A stretch of 64,000 nt of DNA, from NCBI GenBank assembly GCA_011503125.2, contig WWBZ02000007.1, positions 1,116,001-1,180,000 of the forward strand, given 5' to 3'. Both the position numbers and the translations under genes were made by a program. The notes below the pieces were generated by a model, which saw only the letters and a program-made list of their open reading frames with translations, had not been told where the DNA came from and did not search any database. Position 1 is the first letter of the stretch. Each line of letters opens with the position of its first letter. This document shows, in pieces, positions 44,068 through 55,673 of the stretch. Source of the DNA: Botryosphaeria dothidea (lineage: Eukaryota > Ascomycota > Dothideomycetes > Botryosphaeriales > Botryosphaeriaceae).

Positions 44068-47000
44068 GGGAGGCGAGAAAAGAATTAGGTTGAATTGCGA
44101 CGCGGAGACGTTTTGCGACGGAGATGCGGCGCGTACTGATAGGGATGGAAACAAGGATCGGGCGCGGGGATGTGGGGATGATTGACGACGAATTGACGAA
44201 GCGGGTATACCGATAAACGCTATGGGGCTGGGTTTCCTCCTTTGGGCCAGGGAAGATGGCTGGAACGGGAGTTTGCATGATGGGTAGGGGTGAGGAATTC
44301 TTTGGATTGGTTAGGTTGGCACGATGGTGTGTGGGAGTTGTGACGTGGGAATATTGGGATTCTCAAGCGTGGCATGAGACGAAAGTTTACGGATGCATAT
44401 GTTTCTTGCATTAGAAGAGAGGGGTTTCTTTCTTTCTCCGTCTTTTGGGAGCTCTCGGATGTGGATAGGCTTGCTCGTGCGCCTGGTACTGGGTGGGTGG
44501 GAATGGGAGGGCAGGACAAACGGAGTACAAACGGGGCACGAGTGTTTTTGGAGGGTTACTTTCCGTCGTGTCTTTTTATTTGGGAACGAGAAAGCATAGC
44601 GATTGGATCTCTTTTTCTTACTGTCATTTTCTTACCTTTGCCATAATCTTCTCCCTCTTTTTTCTTCTTTTCTATCCTCGGCGAGCGGAGAGCGAGCGCC
44701 TTTCGTTTTGGTTCTGCCGAAACACGGACAAAGAGAGCAAAAGAAAAAGCTAGTGTGCAGGGCGCAACGAAGGAATTGTTTCTTTTCCATATACAAAAGC
44801 AAAACAACCTGAAGGGCAAAAACTGACACAGCCGTTGCTGCTGAACGGAGAATAAACTTCGCCCTTTGCTCATGTGCACTTTGCTGATAAGGGACTCTGG
44901 AATGTTTAATATGCCCCGCCCTTTGATGCATTTTTGATGCATGTATGGCGTGCTTTCAATGCTACGTCTTCCTCTGAAAAAAAGAGACCCTCTCTGGGTT
45001 GGTGATGAAGAGAGATGCGAATGGGTCGGTTTGCGAATGGGAAGAACTCGGTCTAGTGATGACTTGCCTGATCGGGTGCGTGGATGATCCCGGGGAATTT
45101 TGCGATGAGGGGGAGGGGGAGGGGGAGAACGTGGAGACCCGATTTGCCTCCGAGCCCAGGCATGATGCACATCGCCATGACGTCAAAGCTGTACGGTAAA
45201 CGTTTTTGTATGTACCTCTCTGTGCGTTCAGGCCGCGCAGCACCGCGTCGGCGACATTCTCGCTGCTGCTTGCTGGCCAAAAGGGACGTCATGACCTCTT
45301 CTTCCGTTGCGCTCAATCGCAATTCTGACGTGATTTGTGTTATCTCTCTCCTCTTCCTTTTCGCCCTCCGCGTTGCGCGGATGCTGCAGGTGGTTTGCGG
45401 GGTTTCTTGTTGATAATGATGACGCGCTGTGGTGCAAAGGAGGGGAGGTGTGAGGGGCTGCGTAAGCGAGGCGTATTCGAGGGTGCCATGTGGCAGATGA
45501 GGCTTGATTGGGTGGGAATGTGGCACGAGCGGTGGCCGCGGGACTCTGTGTCTGTTGTGGCGAGCGGGGGAGAGGGAAGGGGGTGACTCGGTTTGTGTGG
45601 CCTGTGGAGAAGAAGGTCTGGTTGGATGGGTGTTGGAAGTTCTTTTGTGTGGCTGAATGAGCGGATGTGTGGACTTGGGCATGATTGCAATACTGCGTGA
45701 GGACTGGCTGTGACTTGGTCGTGGGGAAGCCTGATGGGAGCGGTCCAATGTTCGTGAGTAAGGAATCTTCCACTAGGTTGTGCAAAGGCGGAGGATCAGG
45801 TTTGTGGTTGGTTGGACGCGGTTGTATCATCGCGATTAAAAAAAAGCCCATAACGTCAGTAGGATGGTGTTGCAGATGGCACGCCGTGGCGTCCACATCG
45901 ACATCAGCATGCGTGCCTTCTCGTAACAGAAACCGGTCCTCTCTACACTAAATTCTCGCTCTGCACTCCGCGGCTATTATCGCGTCCGTTTCGGCCCGGA
46001 ATGTATCAATACGGGATTTTTCTCACCTGTCTACTGGATAACTCTTTATTTCCGAAGTCTCAAAAACGTGAAACATCTCGTGATGTCTCAAAGGATTGCT
46101 CGGCATCGGGCCGAGACGTATATGTGACGGATAACCGGCTCACGTTAAGTTGCGGAATTGGAGTAGTGGGTGGAATCGGGCCATTAATTACTGGCAAAGA
46201 ATGAGGCATACGGTACGCCGTCAGGCGAGAAACCTAGTCTAATAGTGAGGAAATCACAAGCTTGAAGATGTGATGCATCCTTGGTTGATAAAATGGACAG
46301 ACCACATGCTTGGATTCGCCACTCACTTGGTCTCCAGCTTTCATCATGATATGCACCGCCATACTCAACAATGAGGACGGTCACGAAGATCTACAATAGG
46401 ATATGCATATGCGCATGGGAAGTTGCAACATCATCTAGATGGACTGAAGATCAGATATTTGACTCTACAAGCATCTATGCCGACGCTTAGTCTGGCAAGA
46501 ATCATGTCGTATCTTCCTTGGGTGGCAAAATAGAATTGAATGGTGCGACAGTTATTGAAAGATTATTCAGATGGATGAGTAGCTGGCAGAGGTCTACAGT
46601 GCGTTTGTGTGTAATGTCGCAAGTGTAAAGAGTTTTGGGGCTGAATGTTTGAATGACGGCACGGGCTCCGGGTAGCGATCAATTGAGCAGTTTGGTGAAA
46701 GCGGGGATAGTAGGAACTTGAAAGCAAAAGGTAGAGAAGACGCTATTTAGCAGCCATAACGGCCAGAGTCAGGATAAAAGACGATAAAGAATTGAGTACA
46801 ATACTAATCAAAGATGGTGTTGACTGAAAGCATTATGCGAGTTTAGAAACAATTGTGAGCAGCGGCTCTATGGTCCGCGCCAATCTAGAAGGCGAAGCCC
46901 TAATATTACGATAAGCCCTAAGAGGGAATTCCCTCTAGATCAAGGATTGATTGAAGCGCGTGGCGGTGTAGTAATCTAGGCGAAGCCTATGTTTGAGGTG

Positions 47001-47101
47001 AGCGCTGAATCCGGCAAGCACCTACGCTTCTACTGCCGCGGAGGCGGTCATGGGCGCCGCCACCCACTTCCCTGTCGCACCACGCCGAATGAGCATCCCA
47101 G
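44068..47101. other. 3-kb stretch, 3' flank and gene-poor DNA
   Basis: The first part is probably the 3' untranslated region of the DUF8035-like gene. Minus-strand frames at 44556-45170 and 45228-45896 are low-complexity (His, Thr, Ser, Pro) with no family signal. A cluster of small palindromes lies at 46880-46985. Nothing else is supported. Confidence 0.4.
46880..46985. repeat. Cluster of short palindromes
   Basis: Contains a perfect 16-bp palindrome agagggaattccctct (46921-46936). Inverted atctaga/tctagat ends flank it at about 46882 and 46934. There are also two related copies of aatcta(ga)aggcgaagcc(c)ta (46883 and about 46972), each able to form a ggc-gaa-gcc mini-hairpin. Confidence 0.6.
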
Positions 47102-47945
47102 ATGAGGCACACAACGCCATCGTTCTTTGACCAGGACAGCTTTCTCTCCATATTTCATGCCTTAGACATCGTGCATCAGCTTCTCTCCGTACATATCTCG
47201 AAAAAGGATACAAAGCGTGTCGAAGAATGCGAGCTTGAACAACAGAAACTTCGCAACACTTCGCCGTTTGATCGGAAGAAATACCTTCGTCTCTCGATCC
47301 CCTTCATTCAGAGTCTAGAGGAGTACCGGAGGCGGATAAAAGCATGCCAGATCTTGCTCCGTCATCGATTTTTTCGAGCCGAAATCACACCCACTCGTCG
47401 AAACTATAAAACCGAGATACGTCAAATCTACCATCCTGAACCCGAGAATGTCGTCCACGAGACGGCCCTTATCATCGCATCGGTCAGGCCAGGATCAGAG
47501 ACATGACCCGTCATCATCGTCCCCACACCGCCGAAACGATTCCTCGTCAAAGGCATTCGGAAACGCCCAGGAGATAACTCGAGAGAGCGAAGCCATACCC
47601 GAGCCGGAAAGTTCTGGCAACGAACGTGCAAGATTCGACCGATTCACACGCGTGTTAGCGCAGATGGGATACATGCGCCTAAAACAATTGATGCGTGAGG
47701 CCGGCGAAGAACTGGCTGCGGCTCCAATGATCGAGAACGGTGACGAAAATGGCGACGAGAATGTCAACATTGGCAGTGACGAGGGAATGCGAAACAGAGA
47801 GGTATTGGTGAGGGTGGTTGAAATGCTAAAAGAGGCAGAGCGAATTTCAGATATTTTGAGCCTTGAGCTGCTGGTCGGCCCCGCGACGATACCAGAGCAG
47901 GAGGCGCTAGCCGCGCGTTTGGAGGTCTTGGAGGTCGAACAGTAG
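47102..47945 (+). CDS. Hypothetical protein
   Basis: I do not recognise it. Two open frames join cleanly through a 70-nt intron (47483-47552, GTCAGG...CAAAG, both phase 0). Exon 1 is 47102-47482 and exon 2 is 47553-47945, giving 257 residues. The first half is basic and helical (DRKKYLRLSIPFIQSLEEYR, RRRIKACQILLRHRFFRAEI). The second half has RFDRFTRVLAQMGYMRLKQL, a Gly/Asp/Glu/Asn loop (ENGDENGDEN) and a C-terminal leucine-rich helical pair. The composition and the helices suggest a real protein. The weak donor and acceptor leave the model unsure. Alternatively these are two separate short frames, the second starting at 47448. Confidence 0.45.
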
Positions 47946-48699
47946 GTTGAGGACTCTCAGAGGAGACATTAATGGAGATAGAGGAAAGGAAAAGAAGCTG
48001 GAGCGGGTCGACCCAGAGACGGCAGACTTCCACTTTCGAGGAGGGAAAATTTGAGAGGCGTGTCGGTAATGTGCCAGCTGACAATCTTGTAGTTGCAATT
48101 GTGAGGATCTTGACACACGCAGAAGGGAGAAAAGAGAGGAACTTAAGCAAGGCCGTATTTAGAAGACCTGTTCACGACAGACTGTCGCATAAACAATAGG
48201 CGAGATGTGGTATGAAGGATCACTGCAAACCTCGAGCGGGATTCTGCTAGAGGCATGAAAATTGGATAGAGAGGTTGAAGACTAAATTGTATGGACTGAC
48301 GCGATGACGAGATGCGCTAGTGTTCAAAAATTTGAAGATAGTGGTATCAATTGTTTTTTGATCGCTGTGCAGAGATCGGGAACGAACGAGACAGTACCCA
48401 TGATCCCTTCAGGAATTGTTGCAACTGGATGTAATTTCCGTGAATCATTGAAGGGTCCACCTGTATATGTCGGCCGGTATGGGCCATATCAATCAGGAGG
48501 TCCTCACTGTGCAACATTCGAAGCAAGCACGTAGTAGTAGTCATCCTAATGTCAAACAAGTCGTTTCCGGAGCTTTCAGGTAAGTCTTCGGAAAGTGTGT
48601 GCGGCGTTTCTCTGACAGCGCCACCCAATACCCCCAAAACTCCTAGATAATACCATGGATATGATACAGAATATGCGTCGATTTTGGCGCCAAAGAGCC
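47946..48699. other. Convergent spacer
   Basis: About 750 bp between the hypothetical gene and the MRPL31 stop codon. No gene seen. Confidence 0.5.
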
Positions 48700-49165
48700 T
48701 CAAAAACCGGGGGGATTGAGGCGTTGGGATACCCTGGTCCACTTTGGAAGCTCTATACAGCCAAATTAGCATACGCTGATGAGAAGGTCAATTTTACGGT
48801 TTCAAACGTACTGTGAATTCCTTTCCTGTACTTCTTCTCGTAGCGGTCGAAGAAGGTGTATTTGTCCTTGGCCAACATCTCCTCCTCGGTAGGCATCTCA
48901 TCCTTCCAGCGGTCCAGCTTCTTTGTAGACACACCCTGCTTCGCGAGTGCCTTATCAAGGGTGGCAACAATGTTGTCGACGTGTTGCAGGCGCGCCCGTT
49001 GCCGCGCCTTCTGAGGTCGCGACATGCGCCATGGGATTTTCCTACAGGGTGGGCGCGGTGTTAGTAACGGCGAGTAGGGTGAAGAAAGAGCGGAGGTCAA
49101 TGTGGCATTGCATACCAGAGAAGGCCCCCGGAGAGGGGCGCGGTAGGTCTGAATGCGCCGAACAT
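48700..49165 (-). CDS. MRPL31: Mitochondrial large-subunit ribosomal protein mL60
   Basis: A structural protein of the fungal mitochondrial 54S ribosomal subunit. Three exons: 49116-49165, 48812-49041 and 48700-48752. The introns are 74 nt (GTATGC...TGTAG) and 59 nt (GTACGT...TATAG), with consistent phases, giving 110 residues. The N-terminus MFGAFRPTAPLSGGLLW runs into KIPWRMSRPQKARQRARL, then VDNIVATLDKALAKQG, then EMPTEEEMLAKDKYTFFDR and KKYRKGIHKLPKWT. It ends with the family-typical LNPPGF. The order and the short length match fungal MRP-L31. No longer frame would show it, because the last 17 codons lie behind an intron. It is head to head with TRS20. Confidence 0.94.
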
Positions 49166-49368
49166 GGTGTATGAGAGCGAGGTGGAGGACGACGAGCTGG
49201 TGGAAGCGCGCAATGAATGCGGCAACTCGGAACTTTGAATCGCTCACCGCCGGCGTTCTGCCGGCGGGCAACGGCGGTGGGCGTCACCCCAAAGCTCCAG
49301 CTCGGCGGCCCATCGACCGCCGCTCCCCCTGCAACGCGGAGCTCTGGACTCGAGAACCGCCGCTCAAC
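49166..49368. promoter_or_regulatory. Shared divergent promoter MRPL31 / TRS20
   Basis: Only 203 bp separate the two start codons, so the promoter elements are shared or overlapping. GC-rich; no site identified with confidence. Confidence 0.6.
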
Positions 49369-49968
49369 ATGTCATACTACTTCGCGATCGTCGGTACTCG
49401 GGACAACCCTCTATTCGAACATGAATTTGGCACATCGAGAGGTGGCGGCGACGGCATCGCGCGCTTCAGGGACGATGCGCGCCATATGAACCAGTTCATC
49501 GTGCATAGCAGTCTGGATATTGTCGAAGAGGTGCAGTGGGGAACTGGCCAGATGTAGGTGCTCATGTTTCCAAAGTTTCGCTGTCATAGTCGAGTCCTGC
49601 TTCCAGCAATGTAAACTAACGGGCACGCGGGCAGGTACCTCAAGCATATCGACCGCTTCCACAACAACTACATCTCGTGCTTTCTTACTGCTGGAAATAT
49701 CAAATTTCTCCTCCTCACATCTCCCAATCCTGACAATCCTCGTTCCTCTGCCGCCTCCATGTCCTCGGTGCGCAGCTCCGCTTACCCCTCGTCGAGCGCA
49801 TACAATCCTACCGCTCCGGCCGCTGAGGAGGCCATCAAGAATTTCTTCATGGAGGTCTACGACAGCTGGGTTAAGACAATCATGAACCCCTTCTATTCGC
49901 TCAACCAGCCTGTCAAGAGCCCGGTCTTCAGGTCCAGAGTCGCCGCCGCTGCGAAGAAATACTTGTGA
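49369..49968 (+). CDS. TRS20: TRAPP complex subunit Trs20 / sedlin (TRAPPC2)
   Basis: A core subunit of the TRAPP vesicle-tethering complexes at the ER-Golgi and in autophagy; longin fold. Exons are 49369-49553 and 49635-49968, with an 81-nt intron (GTAGGT...GGCAG). The product is 172 residues. The family pattern is clear: MSYYFAIVGTRDNPLFEHEF, the HMNQFIVHSSLDIVEEVQW helix, YLKHIDRFHNNYISCFLTAG and KFLLLTSP. The C-terminal helix is FFMEVYDSWVKTIMNPFY, ending in SPVFRSRVAAAAKKYL. A Ser/Ala-rich loop (PRSSAASMSSVRSSAYPSS) is longer than in yeast or human, as usual in filamentous fungi. Confidence 0.95.
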
Positions 49969-50968
49969 GAGAATTAGACGAGGGTGCGTGGAGAACATGG
50001 CGCCATCCATTGTGCCGAGTCTCGAAGCCAGCAGCAGGAGGGTAGCAGGAAGCATCCGAATCGGACTGCTTGCTAGGTCGATGGATCAGGGACTACGACG
50101 TCGTGGCAACGGAAGAAGATACCCGGCGATACACGAGCCCAAAAGACCGTTGTACTCCCCAACGTTTTGCGGTCCGAGGTTCCGTGTACGCAGCCACAAT
50201 TTGGTCATTAGGCACCTGTACGGAGATAAAGAGTCCGGGACCACACAAGCTCGGCCTTTAGGTTTTGTAGCACATGGAGGTATTGCATACGACGGTTAGC
50301 AGCGAGGACCTTTGGCAAACCTGACCTCATGGGAAGCTCAAGTACTCATCGGATGCGCGTGTGCTGAGTTTGCGGCGACTAAGCTATTTGGGCGAATTGC
50401 CTTTCCTCCCCATAGCAGCAGCCCTGAACTGATTGGGTGTGGGAATATCCAGATACCTACAGTGCCACTTCGATGGTGATGGCTGCATTGCTGGCATGAC
50501 TCGAAGATATCACCTTAAATTGTCTCTTAACAAACTGGAGAATAAAAAATCAACTACTCTATGCTGGAACGCGTGGTGTGTTGCCTGTTAATGGGGAAAG
50601 GGCATGCGAAGCTGTGGGGTGTTCTGGGGACGCGTAGACAGCACATGACTCGTGGCGGTGGCGGAAAGCTGAGCCACACCAATCAAGCCTGGAACCGAGG
50701 CGCGCGTCCTTTCTCATCCGCTAGGCAACAGCAAAATGGACCAGCAGCCCTCTCGCGCCCCGACCGTCTTTTCTCTGGGGCCTAATTCACATCTCCTAAA
50801 TAATTAAGACACCCTTGCATCTGCCACTTTGCTGCATGACTCCACGATCCACCTAGCTTCGATGCTCTTATCATCTTGTGCAGCGGCGTAAGAGGGACTT
50901 CCCGTGCTGACCGCGATCCCCACCTGTTCACGACTCCCCCGTGACTTCGCTTCGGCACTCAAGCGAAC
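49969..50968. other. 1-kb intergenic
   Basis: The TRS20 3' flank and the promoter of the large fusion gene. No gene seen. Confidence 0.55.
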
Positions 50969-53900
50969 ATGGCCGCCTTTGCGCATCTTCCCCGCCGCCT
51001 AACGAAGCTGTATTCCGATACCAAGCAGGACATCAATGCAGAGCAGGAAAAACTGGAAAATGTCCCCGAGCTGAACGCCCTCCACCGACGGTTCCGCATT
51101 CAGAGAGACCGTCTTATCGCATGGGGCCTGGAATGGAGCGACAATAGCTCTGCTGCTTCGCAAGGCAGTATAGACGAATCCGTTGCTCAGGCCGGTCTGA
51201 CCGAGACGGTTACGAGCGTTCTTGGCACAATCCAAGATATCCTTGATGAGGCAGACCGCATCAAAGACTCAGGTGATCACGGGACACCGGACACCAAAGC
51301 TGAGAAGAGCTGGGCCAAATCGCCAACCACGCGAAGCTGGACGCCCGCCGACAAAGCCCGCTATGAAGACTTGGCTCGTGATCTCACTACCTCCATAGAC
51401 ACGCTCTACGACCTTTCCAGAGCACGAAGAGCGTCGACAGTCGGAGCCTCTCCCCATGAGCCTAAACCGCATCTGATCAAGTCCGAGTCTCTCCCATCGA
51501 CTCCCTTCAAGACACCTTTCTTAGATGACGAGTACAATGAGTCTTCGCTCACCCTTGTGAGTCCTCCAACCGTATCTGCCTCTTCTACGATGGAGACAGA
51601 GTCCATACCGAGGATCGACCCATCTTCTCTCATCCTTCCAGAAGAGGAACCTCCACCATACGAGAGTATCGGGGTTCCCTCATGTACTCGTCTAATCGGC
51701 CACCTTCGCCGGAGTCAACCGTCAACCAATCCTTGGAGATTTGACTCGGGCGAAGTTCAGACCGTTCCGGTTCTTATTGAATACGCTGGATTTGATCCGG
51801 TGTATCGGATGACCGGCGTACCACCACCCACGGAGCGGCTGGAAAACCTTCTGGACATTCTGTCCCGTGGCGTAGGGCGTTTCGGGGATGGCCCTGACGC
51901 TCCTGCGTTCGGAATCCTGAAATGTCTGGGCTATTTTGAGGACCAAAATCAACCCCGGTTTGGACTCGTCTTCGAGCTGCCCGGTTTCATTAGCCCTGGA
52001 ATAGCTCGACCGCTACGACCATCCGAATTACAAGCGCTGCGCCCAGTCACTTTGCTTAGTGTATTGCAGTCCAGCGCGAAGAACAACGTTGCCGTACCGA
52101 ACATTCCAGCTCTCGAGAAGCGCTTCCGCGTTGCTTTGAACCTTGTTCTTTCGTTCAGTAAACTGCACGCCAGCGGCTTCGTTCATAAGGATGTCAACAG
52201 TACTAATGTTCTTCTTTTTCGCAAAACCAAATCCGCAGGCCATTCTGGAAATCACAAGCAACCGCAATTTGAGCTTCAGTCTCCGTACATCTGCTCATTC
52301 GATCTCTTTTCCGAGTTCAACGTTGAGGTTCAGCCATCCGGCACAAACATCTATCGACACCCTCATGATCCAAGGACACAGATACCAGCGCAGTCTGGAT
52401 ATGCTCCTCACTTTGATATGTATGGTCTGGCGTTGATCTTGCTCGAAATTGGCTTGTGGATCCCTCTTTCCGACATATTCAAGGCAAAATACACCCTTGC
52501 AGACTTCAAGATCCGGCTCGAGGATATCTGGATCAGGAGGCTTTCAGGAAAATGCGGTACAGCCTACATGCAAGCGGTGCGAGAGTGCCTTTCGGCTGCA
52601 GACCGAAACCTCTCGAGCACGGACATCAAAGCGGTCTATGATCGCGTATTGGGGAGACTCCACAGATGTGCTCTCCTGGACGATGCAGACCCCTATCCAT
52701 TCGATCTGAGGCATCATGCAGCGGCAGTCCCTTCTCCGAGTTCAAGCCTCCTGAAGCGGTCGCAAGACCACGGTCCGGGTCACAAGCGAGCGAAGCTCCA
52801 AAAACGGAATGCTGCGGAAATCATCGAACATCTTGGCCATGACCTCAGTAAATCCGTAGTGCCACACCTCGGGGCTGAATCAGACAGCCCGAAGCTTACT
52901 GCCTGGCTGGACCTTTCTCGTGCTCTTGAATCAGGTCGTGCCGATAGCTCTAGAAAAAGTGAGCAGTTCGACCGCAATGGTCAATGGCGCTCGCGAGGAG
53001 CTTCGGAGCCTACCCCTGTGGATGGCATGGCAGATGCTGCAAAGACCATTCAGCGTGCATGGCGCAAGTCTCGCGGGAAAGTGACTTTCCGTGAATACAG
53101 AAGAAAGGTCGTCATCATACAGAACCAATGGCGACAGCGGAAGGCACGAGGACCGTCAGAGCCTTGCATAGACCAACCACTGATGCTCGAACGAGCCGTC
53201 ACGGACTTTTATCCAACCCCGGATCCCGAAATCACTATCGATGAGATGCATGAACGGACATCCATCAAGTTGAAGCAGCAAAAATCCACTACCAAGAGAA
53301 AGTTACTTGTTCAGCCCCTATGGAAACCAACTCCAAGCATAGCAGCTGAATGGGATCAAACAATCCTTCCACGGCTTATGCGCATCTGCGAGAAGGCCTT
53401 GAGAGATTCCTCAGAAAGCTCCAGTATTGATCTGTTTGGCATTGGGCCATCACCTTCCGATGCCAAAGCTACAATCGTCGTCACTTGTGCCAGCACGGCA
53501 AAAGTGAAGGCTGCTCTAGCAAAGAAGTTCAATTACGACCGCGCCGTCTTTGACCTCAAAGTTCATAAAGGGAGAATTAAGCGCTCGAAGTTGACGAGGT
53601 CAACACGGAGGCGCAGAGCACCTTTCCGATCGATGATGGATGAAGATGATGTACCGGCGCTGAACGGTTGCTTTCAACAGCGTCCTGTCTGTGGCGCTTC
53701 AATCGGGGCATATAATGGCGAACATCTGCCTCCGGTATCCTACGGGGGGGTTGTACTTGTCGATGATGAGCCGTTCGGGATGAGCGTCCACCATATGTTG
53801 GATGCACCCAGTGAAGACGAGAGTGAATATGACGACGAGTATTCTGATGTTGAGTAAGTATTCTCTTTGGGGATCCCAGTCTACATTCTTTCCAGCAAAC

Positions 53901-55195
53901 TCTTCCATCTACGCTGTGTGCACTGAACCCTAGGTGGATCTGTCTCCCTCGGTAACTACCTCACTTTCTGAAAGACCCGCGCTACTTCAAGAAAGTCGTG
54001 GGCTAACATTGGCTACTAGAAGCGAAGAAATTGTACGCTCGAGCGCAAGAATGAACAGCTACCCTTGGACTTCCCACATAGGCGCTCAGCCTATGTTGCA
54101 GAATCTTCCAGAGACACCAGAAGCGTTTGAAATCTCGGACGATGAAGACCTAGACGACAGCGCGAGCTATACCTATGACTCCACTGATGAGGTGTATTCT
54201 GACTCTGAGAGCGAAGATGCATCATCCGAACCCGGCGACATCCCAGGCATTGAGGCTGGCGATGGTGATGAAATCCTCATCACTCAGCCCGCCATAGACG
54301 ACGTCGAAGACGACTTTTTCCCCTGTGAAGAAGACCGCGACGAAGACCATCTCGACTCTCACGAGCTTGGTCACGTTCATGCCTCGTCTGGGATCCGGCG
54401 CTGGAATCGGAACGGTGTAGTTCATGAGATCGACTGGTCTCTGCTCAAGTTGAAGGACGAGCGCCTCCAGCCGTACAACCTTGTACAGGGCGGGAAAAGA
54501 TTCTGTTCACGTCCCACAAAACTTTGTCCAAAATTGATGGATCCTGTAGACAGAAGGCACTTCAAGCCAGAAGACGATGAATATCCCAGTCAGGTACGTC
54601 TTTTGCTAATACTGAGAGTGCGGAGCGCCATCTAATCTTTAATAAAGGTTGCTAAGGCAGAGGATCTGGGTAGTCTTCAAGTGCACAGCCTCGGGAGAAC
54701 AAGCGGGCTCAAGGGCGGAGTCATCAGTCACACAATGACTGCTGTTAAAATCCACGGCCGAAAGTCTTATGCGCGCAGCTGGCATGTGAGCGGCGGGTTA
54801 GGTGGTAAGTTAATAGTGGGACCACTTCGAACTCAGTATGCTAACTCTGTCCCCTAGTTGGCGGGGACTCCGGCGCTTGGGTCATTGACAATGAGCAAGG
54901 CCGCATCTGTGGTCACATTTTGGCTTGGTGTGACAAAAATCATGTCGCGTACATTTGCCCCATGCAAGTGTTATTGGAAGATATTAAACGGACGCTGGGA
55001 GCCAAGAAGATCGCTTTACCAGGACAAGAGGAGGAGGAGCAGGATGAAGCGGTGACAGCTCATGTGAAAGGAGGATTTGAGCTACCCGATATCAAACAGC
55101 TTAGCATTGGCGATGTCGACGGAGTCAGGAGTCGGTTTTTGGAAAGCCCGAGAAAGATCGAGGTGGTGAGAGGACGGAGGGGGCAGATGGCTTGA
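50969..55195 (+). CDS. HeLo-like / pseudokinase / IQ / trypsin-like protease fusion
   Basis: Six exons: 50969-53853, 53934-53951 (18 nt), 54020-54593, 54648-54804, 54858-55195 and, as an alternative for the second and third, a single exon from 53975. The preferred five-exon set totals 1323 residues. Residues 1-105 are helical and HeLo-like (LHRRFRIQRDRLIAWGLEW, then an Ala/Leu helix GTIQDILDEADRI), but lack the usual hydrophobic first helix. Residues about 265-570 form a kinase fold: HKDVNSTNVLLF (H406, D408, N413), SFDLF where DFG is expected, and MYGLALILLEIGLW. No clear catalytic Lys is visible, so it is probably a pseudokinase. IQ-like helices lie at about 691-735 (TIQRAWRKSRGK). The C-terminal half is protease-like: GMSVHHML (H941/942), DWSLLKL (D1106) and GGDSGAWV (S1216), with a long acidic insert between His and Asp. 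The function is unknown. Confidence 0.85.
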
Positions 55196-55673
55196 TGTGA
55201 TGCATTAGATACCCATGATCTTTTTGAATAGCAAGTCGTTCATTCTTTGCATGATTTTTTTTCCAGCCATGGGTGAACTGCTTCATCCGTCTTCAACCAT
55301 GATGTTTGATTGACGATGTCTTCGTCGTTTGCCAAAGTCATCAAACATGTGCGGTACACTTTACTTCACTACTCTATAGCTTTCATCACAAGGCAGGCCA
55401 TCACGGTATCAACCATACGCTGTTGCTCGTATTACCTTATCGGCTGAATCGTGGGGTGCATGCCAAGCTCACGAATGACGTTTGGGGACTGACAACCTCG
55501 GGCAAAGCCGAGACCTGCGTCATATCGCCGCAAGCATGTGAGAGCAACAACACTGTCGCATTACAAGCTCAATCACGCATGGTTTCATCTGTGGATATAA
55601 TTCTTCCCGGTGTCCTTTCCCCACTCGAACAATTGCCGGCTGTTTCATCTCCAGCAACAATTAGTTCGCCGCC
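55196..55673. other. Intergenic
   Basis: 478 bp between the fusion gene and the carrier. A 148-codon frame crossing into the carrier gene (55306-55752) shows no family features. No gene supported. Confidence 0.55.

Noticed and set aside
45228..45896. 222-codon minus-strand frame
   Set aside because: His/Thr/Pro low complexity made by CT-rich DNA; overlapping frames of similar length on both strands.
46901..46909. TAATATTAC nonanucleotide, as in replication origins of CRESS-DNA viruses
   Set aside because: The flanks are not complementary stems and no Rep-like frame is nearby; a 9-mer match is expected by chance at this scale.
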